Source of the DNA: Prunella strophiata
Taxonomy: Eukaryota > Chordata > Aves > Passeriformes > Prunellidae
NCBI GenBank assembly: GCA_036583965.1
Contig: JAZBQD010000015.1
Location: 71,030,330 to 71,094,329, forward strand
DNA: 64,000 nt
Direction of reading: 5' to 3'
The notes beneath the pieces were generated by a model. It saw only the letters and a list, made by a program, of their open reading frames with translations, was not told the DNA's origin and did not search any database. Both the position numbers and the translations under genes were made by a program. Shown piece after piece: positions 15,601 through 27,770 of the stretch (position 1 is its first letter; every line of letters begins with the position of its first letter).

Positions 15601-18600
15601 TTTGTAGTTGTGGGGGGTTTTCCAAGGGGTAAGGATGCTCCTCTTTCAGAATGCAGTTGTCAGTAACTTCTTACCTCAGCAGCCTCTTCTCTAAAGCACC
15701 TCTCTCCCCTCTCATCTCCACTACCTTTTTTACACTGCAGGTGAGCAAAAAGTGCAACATGTGCTTTTCACAAATAGGGCAGTTTCCAAAGCCACTTGAT
15801 ATTTTGATGTGCTGGAGGCTTTTGCACATTACAGTCATGACAGACATCAGGGTCAGCAACATTGCATGCAGGCAATTCTCTCATGCTGAGATACTCAAAG
15901 CACTGAAGGTCTTTTATCTAATGTACACACATTTTCTAAAGCCTGATCCTTGATATCCATGCCAAATATGCTTGAGAGGTGAAATGCAAAGTGAAATTAT
16001 TGCAACATCTTTCACAGCTGGGAAATGCAGTTGTGGCCTGTTCTTACTCATTCAGGTACATGACTCTAAACAAGCTTTTTCCTAGCACGTCTTTTTCCCC
16101 AATCTACTGCCAGTTTTACCTCCAACCTGCCTTTTCAACCAGCCCTTGCTGCTAATTTATCACCAGGCCTTCCTCCCACTCCATCTCTCTTCTGAGAAGC
16201 TGCACATCAGCACCTGCAAAAACCTTCCCTGTTCTCCTGTCTCTTCCTACTCTAATTTGCTGATGCCTTGAAACAAACTTGCAAGAGCACAGTTGTTTAC
16301 AACATAAGACAGACTTGTTTCACTGTTCCTGGGTACTCCCTTCAATTCACTATCTATTGTTTTGTTTTAAGGTGGAAACATTTTGCCTTGTTCCAGGCCT
16401 CCTCTACTATTAACAGTGCAGTTCTCATTACAGCTCTTCATTATTAAACATCTCCCTTTTTTCCTCTGCTTCAGGGCACAAACGTGACAGAGTCTAATTC
16501 TTATGATAATTACCGCAAAATAAAATATTTAAAAATAAAATATTCTTCATAAAAATCTGCATACAATATTTATAGTGAGCATGCCCATGCAGAAAATAAA
16601 TGGTTTCCATGGATATATGTCAATGCAATTGAGTGTGAGGTGAGAAATCCAATAAGTGTAAGTAACCCAACGTAAGCAATATATGTCAGAAGGGAAATCA
16701 CAGGAAAACAGCCAACTGTCTTCACTTACCATCAGAAGTGTGGAACCCAGGAAATACTGGCCATCTATTTTATTTGTTTATGCTAAAAGATATGATCTTG
16801 AAAGAGATACAGTCATAGAAGATGAAAAGGCTTCACTTTTCATGAAAGCAGAACACCATAAATACATGGTTGGATTGTGGATGAAAAGATGTATCATCTA
16901 AATAAAACTTAAGTTGCACATGGCAAGAAAACACAATAAAATCATCAGAATGAAAAGAAGTATCATGCTTTACACACTTGCCAGACCCTGCCTTCCTACA
17001 TTAAAATTCCTAGTAAATTAGTCCAAATCTTTAAAAGAGGAAAAACAACAACAAGCGAGAGATTCTTCATATAAAGAATAAAATTCTTTTTTCAATTTAA
17101 ATCTAAAATTCCTTTAAGCAAGAAATGAGACTTATTATTTCCTACTTATTCTACTGTTATACCACAATGATTAAAGAAAGTCTCAACAACAATGAAGATG
17201 AAGTGGTTTCATATTAATTAAGTACTCATTAGAGAGAGACAACTTCATCCCTATCTCAATGAAAAGCATTCTACAACATCACAAGAATATCAGAAAGAAA
17301 AGCAACTCTGTATTCAGTGCTAAGCATTTCAGTCATTTTACCGATTTCAAGAAGCTCAGTAAAATATTCTGTTTAATGTATTTATATTAGGAAAACACAT
17401 GGTTATCCTGTGAAACTGGAGTCACGCTGATCAGTACAAGAGGCCTGTGTAATTAGAAATGACCAGCTGTAATTCAGAAATAAGCAATACTTCAGAGAGT
17501 CTTGCTATATATTATTCCTATAAGCCACAGACATTTAACTTTTACAGTTCATAAACTAATAAATTATGTGTCTGAGTCACAGAGGATCACCCTTAAGAGA
17601 AGTTAAAAAGAAAAGACAGAGGCTGAGACCTGGCTGCTGTGGAAGGAATGGCACCAAGGAAGACTGGATGATGGCAGCTGCTCCAAACACTCAGGTGCCC
17701 AGCTTTAACAATGCAGCAAAGCCAGGCACATCCAAAAGGACACAACACAACTTCTCTGTGTACCTTACAGCAAAGAAACAAAACAACACTACAAGGCTTT
17801 GAGATAAGATGGTCTCCAGGAAATAATTTTTTACATAAAAATATGATCTGATATCTCTGTACAACACTACCTTTTTTCTTTTTTTTTTTTTTGTGAGAGT
17901 AGAAACAAAGGACTTGGCTATTTCCTTCCTCTTTATCTTTCTCCTCAAGAACCAGGTAAGCAATGTAAAAGTCCAACCAGTTCACTATTTATCTTCACTA
18001 GCATTTATAACTCTATTTCTGTAGTACTTTTTTCCTACATAAAACAATGTCTACTCGCTTACTGTATACATGTTATATATTAAAAACATGTATGAACAAA
18101 ATCTAACACTGACAGCTACAAAAAAAAAAAACAACCAAAACTATTAAAATAAAACAAACCATTTTAATTTCTCAAAATAAATGTTCTTCTCTGCCATTAA
18201 GCAACTCAAAGAAATGTTACATATTTATTAGAAGAGCACGTAGGAGAATACAGCTCACAGTATTTCAAGTTTCAATATGATTTTTCTATTTAAAAAAACC
18301 AGCAACTTCATGACTTACCATATTTGTGCTTTTAAGCTGAGATAGAGCTGCACAAATTTCCTCTGTATCTTCTAGGACAGTGCAACCATCTACCATGAAA
18401 AGTCACAGATGGCTTGCTACTCTAAGTGTACAGCAGGTGAGAACAAATGCCACATCAGGGCTGTTTCTCTGTGCAGTAACAGAGTTTTCAGTGTGATGGC
18501 TGCTTTAAAGGTTACAAAGAAGGTATTACTCAGTTATCTCTAACTTGCATTTTCTATGCATTGAACTCACCCAGCTTCAATAAAAAAAGTGTTCTGCTCA

Positions 18601-19643
18601 TCACTTATGCATTTGAAGTGTTTTTTCTTTATAAAGCTGGCATTCTGTCAGCTTAGAGATTGCCTGCTAAACTGCCCATCTTGGTTTGCATTATGAAAAA
18701 CAGGAGCAGGCATGCTTTTATGAGGCACACAACCAAAAATGAGTAATACCTAACAATTTATATAATTACAGAAAACACAAATTTGCTGAGATGCATGCAA
18801 TACGAAAACTAAAGTTACTTCTATTTCCATTTATAAAAATCTGTCTCACCATAAGTAACTACATACCTACAGTATTTGATTTCATGAAACTAGCTCAGCA
18901 TCTAATACAAAGAGCATTCCATAGCTAACTCAGGGCAAATACAATGTACTCTTAATTATCTATATGCAGGTATTTTTTAAAAAAGATGAATAAAGCAATT
19001 GATACTGGGGGTAAAAAAAAGTGCATGCTGTTTAGCATTTATTATCACCATGCAAAAAAGAGTACCCACAGAAATTTTCTCCTCATTGAGAAGTTCTTTT
19101 AAAATACAAGGCTTCACGATTTTTCCCTTAACACTTAGCACTAAACAGTGAATATTTACTTAATGCTTATAAAATTCAAAGCATTGACTGTAGTGTTATC
19201 AATCATTAATATATTCCTCATTAAAGATCTGTAACAGTATCAGCCTGTTAATACAACTACCTGCCAGTCAAATGAACAGCAATTCAGTTCTTCAACAGTA
19301 ATAGGAGACTGGAGAAATGCAAAGAGCTGTGAAATGATACAACCATCTTCAGAACACACATTTAAGTCTGAAATACCACACCACATCAACATCACACCAG
19401 ATTCTAGAAAACTGTGCTCCTGTGGTGTGAGTAATGCCAAGGAAAGAACTAGCCCTGCAAAAACACAACTTCCAAAGCCCACATACTGTTTGTGGGAAAG
19501 ACAGGATCAGTTATTCCTCATATAGCAAATCACACCCTATCATTTCCATTTCCAGCAATATTGATACAGCAGCTCACTGACATTTATATATTCACTTCTC
19601 AAATAATAGCAACCAAAGTACATTTTCTTTTGTAGGGGTTAAT
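7029..19643. other. AT-rich noncoding DNA, no gene recognised
   Basis: No frame exceeds 130 codons, and the longest ones (near 9.9-10.2 kb and 17.6-18.0 kb) read as random sequence. Homopolymer runs include T11 at 7174, A23 at 9657-9679, T13 at 10992, A12 at 12684, A15 at 14195, T14 at 17879 and A12 at 18120. A 13-base unit, AAAATAAAATATT, occurs twice at 16517-16529 and 16532-16544. I see no named repeat family and no RNA gene. Confidence 0.6.
9657..9679 (+). repeat. Poly-A tract (23 bases)
   Basis: This is a pure run of 23 A, followed by a short C-rich segment. No CR1 sequence adjoins it; avian CR1 elements end in short tandem 8-10-mers rather than poly-A. It is most simply a mononucleotide microsatellite. 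Confidence 0.9.
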
Positions 19644-19676
19644 GGGGGGGGGGGGGGGGGGGGGAGGTGGGGGTGT
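19644..19676 (+). repeat. Poly-G tract with G-rich flank
   Basis: A run of 21 consecutive G (19644-19664) is followed by A, GG, T and a further G5, then TG. Long pure G runs are rare in vertebrate genomes because they are unstable and hard to sequence. The tract can form G-quadruplex structures, and its exact length in an assembly is unreliable. Confidence 0.9.
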
Positions 19677-21605
19677 GCTCTGATTCTTTACATTAACAAA
19701 ACATGAAGGAATGGGCATTTATTATGACCACAGAAATTTCATCTCAGACAACACAAATTTAACTTCAGACTAAAATTTCCCAAGAGTGCCTTGGAAACTA
19801 TCATTTATTTACAATTTAAATTTATCTGTGATGCATGTGCAATGACCTTATTACATTCGGCATCAAGTATTATCTAGACTTACTGTAGACTCACACACAA
19901 ATTATTCCAACTTGACTATCTTGGTTATCTCATAGCTTTTTCCTCTTTCCCTTTCTTTTTTAATTTTCTTTTTTTAATCATTTTTATTGAGACTAAAGCT
20001 CATAAAACCATTCCTTGTTTAATTTTTCTCCAGCTTCATATATTGAACAGATCACAGATACTTTAGGAATCTAAAAGGCTTCACTTTTTCACGTAAATTC
20101 TAATTCCTCAGTCATAAGATTTCTGTCATCTTACATACCCTGCACTTCCAACATCTTGAACTCCTAAAACATCACAGCAGACTCCAGACAAAGGTGGCTC
20201 ACCTTGTGTTCACATCTCCTGACATCCCTGCAGTGCAACCACTTTACACACCAAGCCTACCCACACATGCACACAATGGATGGGACTGATACCCTTCTGA
20301 GTACACATACAGGGCTTTCTGCCTCCTTTCAGTCTAGATGGGAGCAAGCTCTTATACATAAGAAAATTAAATCCAGTCAGTTCAAGCTATTCAAAAATTC
20401 ACTGTAAACATAACACTTACCACTTCCAACTTTGCATTGAAAAGCAAGGATAAAAATCAAAGGACAAGAGATTACATTAGTTCCATTGTTTCTTATCTTC
20501 CAAACTTCTATATTAAACTCCATGTTTTTATGATAATCAGCTTTACAGCATTATTCCTCTTGAGTCAACTGGTTTACTGCCATGAAACCACTGCATATTA
20601 GCCTAAAATGTACAAGCCACAAGTCCCTGTAATTGGACTCTACCATCTTATCCCCTCTATATCAGAGCAAACATCTCTCTTTCATGCAGATATTTCAGTA
20701 AAACATAGGTATAAGTAGTAAGAACCAATGCACGTGATTGAGGAAGAAGCAAGTACAACCCAAAAAATGCATGTACAGATCATCAGCCGCATTCTTTTGA
20801 AGCTGGAAATCAAGAAGGAGGGATGGAAGAAGCAATTACCACAGAGTAGTAATGAACCATTTTCATTTGTCTCATGATTTCCAGCTGAAAAATTTGGGAA
20901 AGTGCCAAAGCATTCAGGATGTACTAACAACACCCTGTATTAGGCCTAAACACATTCAGCTGCATATTTGCTCCTGACTAAAGCTGGTGTCAGAGTACCA
21001 AAATACATCTCTAACAATGGAATGTTTGTAAAATAACCAGGTTAAAAGTCACCATTCCCAAACTCATTTTTGTACTTAAAAAAAAATAAATTATGTAATA
21101 GTAACTATGTGTCAATACTTTAAACGCTGATAAGAATCTAAAAAAATAAGTTAATCAGCCAATTATTAAATATAAGTGTTAATCTTTTCAATTTTTGCAT
21201 TTAGGAAGCAGCTACACATAATTAAAAAAAATGCAAATTTATCATTACAGGGGAAAAAATTTTAAAAAGAGAAAAAAATGCCACTAAATGGATTTACTCA
21301 AAACAGCTTTCACCTACCTAAAATGAATTAGGGAAGCTACAAATACAGGTTTCACTCTTATATTTAGAATAGCCAGACCAGCAATTCACAAGAAGGCACA
21401 AAGTTTCATGCAGTCCATGCTGAGATTAAGTTCCTGGTAGGGTCACAGCTCAAGCAGGGACAGCAGAACACATGCCAACAACCTGAACTACTGCCAGCAT
21501 TCTGAAATAGCAGTTCTGACTAAATACCTCATCCAGTGTTGACCAGAGTAGAACTCAGCAACCACACTGGTTTTGGAAGTCAAAGCAAACATCATCACTT
21601 GCTTT

Positions 21606-21631
21606 AAAAAAAAAAAAAAAAAAAAAAAAAA
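21606..21631 (+). repeat. Poly-A tract (26 bases)
   Basis: This is a pure run of 26 A. The upstream sequence shows no recognisable gene or LINE, so the run is called as a simple repeat only. Confidence 0.9.
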
Positions 21632-22122
21632 GTATTTTGAAATCACTTAATCCAAGTTAGTATTTGAAGTTTCAAATCAGATTTTAGCTCTTAACTGGCA
21701 GGTATCTCTAATCTCCAGGTTTCTCTTTTCACATTTCTCAGTGTTCTTATGTTGTTATCGACACAGATAGAGTTACTAGTTATAACAGCAAGCTCTGAAA
21801 TGTTAATCTTGCTGTAGAAAGTTCCATACCTTTTCACAAGTTCTCGTTCCTTGCAGCTGCTGACTCCATCCTCCTTCCTCACCAGACCACTGCTAACTGA
21901 ATTCTGTGTCCTCCTAGCATCTTAGTCCCTCCTCTTATACTACTCAATGTCCATTGGATGTACCTGTGCCCTATTAAGGGCACATCTGTTACCAAATCTT
22001 AGTAATCAGAACAGCTGCAACTCTTTTAGGGGGTAAAATTACCTTCAGTACTACCTCCCACATTCTTAAACACAAAAGATTTTAGAGGTATTGATAGTTG
22101 CAGTAAAAATCCAAACACTTTC

Positions 22123-22152
22123 AAAAAAAAAAAAAAAAAAACAAAACAAAAA
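22123..22152 (+). repeat. Poly-A tract with A/C extension
   Basis: Nineteen A are followed by CAAAACAAAAAAC-type sequence. It is a simple, low-complexity tract. Confidence 0.85.
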
Positions 22153-23734
22153 ACTATGCTGGCTTGGCATCAGAGTCAATCCAACCAATTTCTCCAAAGT
22201 CCAGAGCACTAGAAATGGTTATACTTACAGACAGCTTGTGTCCAGCAGAATAACAGCAAAAGCATTTGCACATCACTGAACTAAGTTAATAGATTTGTTT
22301 TGCATTCAGTACACTTAGTCAGCAGTACTCTAATCAGAAGGGGGCACATACACGTACAGAAAAAACAAAGAAGTCTAAAACTAACAAGAAGAAATCAGAG
22401 GGAAAGATTACAAGTGAGATATGGCTTGCTTTTGTTAAAATGCAAGAGAAAAACACAAGTTCATTTCACTGACACTGTTATGTCTGTAATACCAGATATA
22501 GTCTTCTCTCTCTTGTGGGGTCCTCAGCAGCACAAGCTGCAAGGACACCTGGGGAGGAAAGGAAGAAAAGGAAACTTTCCAGGTAAGCAGAGATGCCATT
22601 GATTTAGACAGCAACTACAGCCTGGCACAAATTTCCTTCATTATTTCCCACTAACTGAGAATGAGATATTAAAAGCTTTCTGTGGCATATCCTTTGATAT
22701 AGTCAGTAAAACAGTGAGTGGAAAAGTGCCTACACTCACATAAACTCATTCAAACGAGGCACATGAGACAGATTTTTGCATTATCTTCATTTCATATGCA
22801 TGAAAACAATCAGCCTTCAAGCACTGAAAAACTGCTCTTTAAAGTGTAGGTCAATAGAATTAATGTGATGTGTCAGATATTGAGAGGAGGGAGGTGAGCA
22901 AGGGATAGAAAAACCTTTTTCCCATTTTGTCAGGAAAAAAAAAATAAATCCCATAGCAAAACATACACTAAGGTGTCCTACCTGGACAAGGAGGGCATGG
23001 CCAAGTGTCATCTGAAAAAGTATAGTTGAAAATCAACTGTGTGATGGACCCAATGGTTCTGTGGAAAGTCACTGGTCACAGAAAGGAAATCCTCACTTTA
23101 AGTTCTTTAAGTTCACTCTAAGGCTTGTCAAAGGGCTACACAGAAATAGGGGAAGTCACCAGACTAGCTATTACTAGAATTTTGATATAGCTATAAAAAA
23201 CTCATTTTAAAGTACTGAACAAAATTCAGTGCAAAATAACTTACTGGCTTCATGAACCTTCTCTTCCTGCACAAACATGTGGCTAATAACATTAGAACCT
23301 TCTGGTTGTACTATTATATGGGAAAAAAAAATATACTATGTGTTTAATGGTGGGCAAATAAACACCGATGAAGTAAAAATATAGATAATATAATAAAATA
23401 CATAGCCAAATTTTTGTTTGATAATAAATATGTTTATTAGGATTATTCCCCAAAATGTAAAGCCAAACATTAGACAAATGGAGATTTAAATCCTTATCAG
23501 CTGCAGAGCCATATACAAAGATGCCAGATCATGATGTTTACAGGGCAAATATGGACAGGCAGCATGCCATTTTCCATTGTTTGAATTCAAGGCTTTCAGA
23601 TCCATAAGTCTCAGTGGCATTGCTGCTATGAGTAATCCATTGTGTCAATTAGTTCATTCTCATTACTTGTTTCAAGAAAGTTCCCACTATCTTCTTTAAT
23701 AGAAGCAAGTTGAAACAAAGTTTGGGGCTTTTTC

Positions 23735-23900
23735 TGGTTGTTAGGGTTGGTTTTTTTTGGTTTTTTTTTTTTTTTTTTGTTTGGGTTTTTTTGGGTTTTT
23801 TTTTGTTTGTTTGTTTGTTTTTTGGTTGTTTTTTCTTTTTTTTTGTTTGTTTGGGGTTTTTTTGATTTTTATTTTATTTTACTGTTTTGGGGTTTTTTTT
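23735..23900. repeat. T/G-rich low-complexity tract
   Basis: The plus strand consists almost entirely of T runs (up to 18) punctuated by one to four G, including a short GTTT tetranucleotide array near 23806-23820. An open frame of 108 codons crosses it, but it translates to a Phe/Leu/Val/Gly string that only reflects the T and G composition and is not a gene. On the other strand it is an A/C-rich tract. Several GGG groups occur, but the loops between them are long. Confidence 0.85.
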
Positions 23901-26900
23901 CCTATTCTAGGTGCCAGCTCAGCCCAGATGCTGAATGTTTTGTTGTTCCTCAGGAGAGGCATGTCCCTTCAGACAATAACTTTGATGTAAAAGCACAGCA
24001 ATCTAAATATTGGTACACACTCCTCTCTCTCCACAGGTTTAATCCACAACCCAACTCCTCGTGAGGATAAAGTCTGTTCTGTGGGGGGCTCAAAAGAATT
24101 TCTACACATGGACCACCAGGATGTGATTTAAAAAAAAAAAGTTCACAGTTGTGACCATATCACTGCATTTCTATTTGAAGTTTTCTTCTTACCTTTTATG
24201 TCAGGATTAGAATATCTTTGAGCAGAACTGCGAAAAACCCAAATTCCTGATTACAGCAACCTAGAAATTACTTTTTCAGGTAGATGTGTTCTTGTAATAG
24301 TCAAAATCTTAAAATTAAAACCATTGCAACAATATCCATTGCAAGAGTTTAAAACCCTAGTAGAATGCTGCATTCTAAGTGGCTCCATCCCAAAGGCACA
24401 GGCAGATCAGCCATCAAATCAACTGCAGTGGTCTTCTAATTTAAAATCCAACCCTTTCTTTTAAAGAAACATGAGTTGTATTCACTAAGCTTCTTCATAA
24501 GATGAAAAGGCTTTAAGACCCCATAATACAAGAAACTAAATATGCAAAAAAGCACTTAATTTTGCACTATCAAAAAAAATTAACCAAAAGCCAGGTAGCA
24601 ACCAAAAGAGTGTATTTAGCAAAGAACTACTAGTACTTTAAAAAGAATACAGCATGCTCTACCTTTCCTTTCTTTCTCTGTACACACACTTTTCAGTTTC
24701 TTTGAGTGGCAAAACTAGCCTCACAAAACTATAAATATTAAACTAAAAATGCAAAAGACGTATCAAGGCATTAAACCTCACATCTGAATTCTCTGAGAGC
24801 CACTGCAATATTTTTCTAATGTGAAGCATTTCTGCTTAGATTGGCTTATGCATGTGAACTTCATAAAAGTCTGTGCAAAAGCTAACTATCCTCATAAAAG
24901 CCAAGAAAACAACTCTCTTTGTTGCACTTAATAAAATACTGTTTATTTTTTAACCTGACTAGATCTCTGTGACAAAACCAGACCTGATTCTTAATGTAAA
25001 CAACAGACTTCTTATACCAGCTTATTACTGAAACAGAGTTTAAATAGTAAGCAATTTAAAGTATTTATTTCTAAAAATACTACTTAATTGTTATTATTAT
25101 AAATAAACTTAGGCCATTGGTAAAAAAAAAAAAAAAATTAGAGACCAGTCAGTTTTCCCTTTCACACACCAAACTGTTTCTTGAGTATAACAATTTAAGA
25201 GGGCAGGCACCATCTTTTCTTTTCCCCCTGGGTCTTTCACCTAGCAACAAGAAATAGAAAAAAAAGTAATAGTTTATAGGCAATGTAATAGTTTCTAGGC
25301 ACTGCATGAAAAATGCAAATGCACAAAAAACTGCCATAGGAACTCTAATCTAATTCACTGCTTTTACTTTAATCTCAAAGTATTTATTCAGACTCCAAAA
25401 CCCTCTCATGGCAACAGTATTATCACATAAACATACAAAAGAGAAGAATGGAAAAGGACAAATGTGACAAAGTGACTTGCCCCCTCCTAGCCTTCAGGTA
25501 TTTTCTGACTCCACATCCTCAAAGCTGCTCTATGATATATCCACTTTTTCGATGACCCCAAGAAGCTGCACTGGAAGTTAACAGACTACCAGAATGCTGA
25601 AGCACTATTACACTTTCCTCTCAAAGACAATCCCAAATTCAGGTTAGAAGCTACAGTGGAATACAAAATTTCAACAGCCAGTAGCTGAGGAATTCCAAAT
25701 TTTCTTTGCACAAATGGGTTCCCCACATCATTACTACTGTCCCTGAGTAGCTGGCAAATGCCCCAGAGGGTCAGGCCACAGGTGTGTCTAGTGCAGTGCT
25801 GCATCCCCAAGAGCAGTTAGAGATGGGTCTCAGGAATAGCACAGCTTTGCCAGTTTCTGTAGCTCTTGAACTAGAGATGCTGGACAATCAGCAATATTCC
25901 TGATACCTCCTTACAGAGCTGTTGTCTGTGAATTAGACAGACTCTCTTTCTGATCTGATCTGTCACCATTACCCTCAACTACCTCATGCAGAAAGTGCCA
26001 GGAGTTCACTGCTGCCTGGATATCATTGCGTTTCGAGTTTCTCGTTGTTCTTGTATTGCAGGAATTAACAAATGACAGTTCCCAAATGCCATATTGTGAT
26101 TTCCTAAAACTCAGCTGTCTTCCCCACACACAGTCTGTTCCTCTCCATAATGAAGAGTCCATGGCCTTATTCCCTCTGCTTACTCTATTTATCCATCTCC
26201 TAGTGACTACTCATCCACCCCTACTCTCAAATAAAGGTTTGAGAAAAGGGAAAAGACTCAGTTATTTGCTGCAATGTAACCCACTTGGAAAAGTTTCAAA
26301 AGGGAAAAAAAAAAAAAAAGAATTAACATCTGATAAGAAAAAAAGTGCATTTCTCTGCCACCTGACTTACACCTGATATGATGGACAAAAGCTAACATTC
26401 GAAACAAAAATATCTTAGCAACACTAACTTGGATACACACACAGTAATATCCACTAGTAGTCAATAACATGAAACATTTTTATAGTTTTAAAAGAATTTT
26501 TATTTAATCATTTTTCAGAAATACACCCACATTTTCATACACATTCATAATGGCCATCTGATACAGTTAACCAGATGATTATCCATCTTATTTCTGTACT
26601 TAGAAGCAGTTAGTGATGGTTTTCTGTCTTTCCCAGAACTAAACAGATACAAAGAAACAGGATTCAAGCTTAATTTTCAAGATCTTTAATGCCTTGCATA
26701 GGTCAGAGCCTATTTCATCTTTTTTTTCTGGGCTCAGAACCATTTTGCTTTTTTTTGCTCAGAACCATTCCACACTACATTGGAGCACTTCTTTGTGCAC
26801 ACCTCTGTTCATATACTGGAATATTACTTACCAGTACAAAATCATAAAATACTCAAATTCCTCCTCCTTTTTCACAGGAAAGGTGCTAAATAAATGCATT

Positions 26901-27160
26901 ATGCTTCTCTTTCTTTGAATCCCACTCACAACAAATGGTTCTCAAAAAATATTCCCTCTTTTTTGTTTCCGCTATCCCAAAATGTACTTCATATTCTATT
27001 TCATGAACAGAATTACTTACATATTTCAACAGGCACAACAAAAACAACTAAAACAAGCTGAAATTCGGATGCATTTTTTCAGTCCTTTCTTATGATCAAT
27101 ACCATTTTACCAAGTGAACAAATACAGTGAGATACAAGTCAGCAAAAGAAGTCATCATAG
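23901..27160. other. AT-rich noncoding DNA, no gene recognised
   Basis: The longest frame is 116 codons (26026-26376), ends in a lysine-rich poly-A translation and looks spurious. Poly-A runs lie at 24130, 25122-25137 and 26305-26319. A 13-base unit GCTCAGAACCATT occurs at 26732-26744 and again at 26757-26769, a local duplication with a 25-base period. Nothing else could be named. Confidence 0.55.
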
Positions 27161-27169
27161 CAGTTTACC

Positions 27170-27770
27170 ACTGATTGGAAAAATATTAATAGCCTCAGGC
27201 AAATCAGTCATTAACTCTTAATGATTTGGAGGGTGATATAGCATTAATAATTCAATAAAAAACACATTGAGTAATAAAAGCTTAGGGTTATTTATTTAAC
27301 CAATTAGATCATTTTTGGCAGCATCCCTACTTTTGAATAAATCATGCATGTTCTTCAATTAATCATGAGAATTGAAAACTACAAATCTGCAGTCTCTGTC
27401 TCCCAGTCGAAGAGATACATTGCTTAAGAAGCCCAAAAGATTGAGGGAGAAAATAAGAATAATTTACATTCTCTGTGGACAAAGAGTGTTGGCACTGGAA
27501 GATGTGCTAATTAGCAAAGCTTGGCTACTGATGTTTAACGATCTGTTCCTCATGCACCACTTTCCCAATCCACTGAGAGACAGGTACAAATTGCACCTAT
27601 AAAAAGTTATAATCCATTAGCATGCATATGAGGTGCATCTTGTTACCACTAATGTTCAACAGTCCCCTCTAATCTATGAGAGTGGCAGAAAGATGCAAAT
27701 GTTTAACTAGAACACTGCACTGAATTACCATGCATGTCATTTATTAACAGCTTTATTTTATTCAGAAACC
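27170..27770. promoter_or_regulatory. Candidate conserved noncoding element with homeobox-type sites
   Basis: This block is dense in TAAT/ATTA cores. It includes the 12-base palindrome TGCTAATTAGCA at 27505-27516, ATTAATCATGAG-like sequence near 27358, several AATAAT/TTAAT groups at 27183-27260, and an octamer-like ATGCAAAT at 27693-27700. It has few homopolymers and no repeat-derived sequence, unlike its neighbours. Such clusters are typical of developmental enhancers bound by homeodomain and POU factors. No coding frame fits. The element call rests on motif density and texture only; conservation across species was not tested. Confidence 0.35.

Larger units (their letters stand above)
19677..23734. 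other. AT-rich noncoding DNA, no gene recognised
   Basis: Only short unrelated frames are present (up to 100 codons). Poly-A tracts lie at 21606-21631 (26 bases) and 22123-22141 (19 bases, followed by an imperfect A/C tail). No retroelement body was recognised next to either run. I see no RNA gene and no CpG-rich promoter. Confidence 0.6.

Noticed and set aside
23738..24064. Open frame of 108 codons resembling a hydrophobic membrane protein
   Set aside because: The Phe/Leu/Gly/Val string is the translation of a T/G-only low-complexity tract.
26732..26769. Duplicated GCTCAGAACCATT as part of a satellite array
   Set aside because: Only two copies are present, separated by a T-rich spacer. This is a local duplication, not an array.
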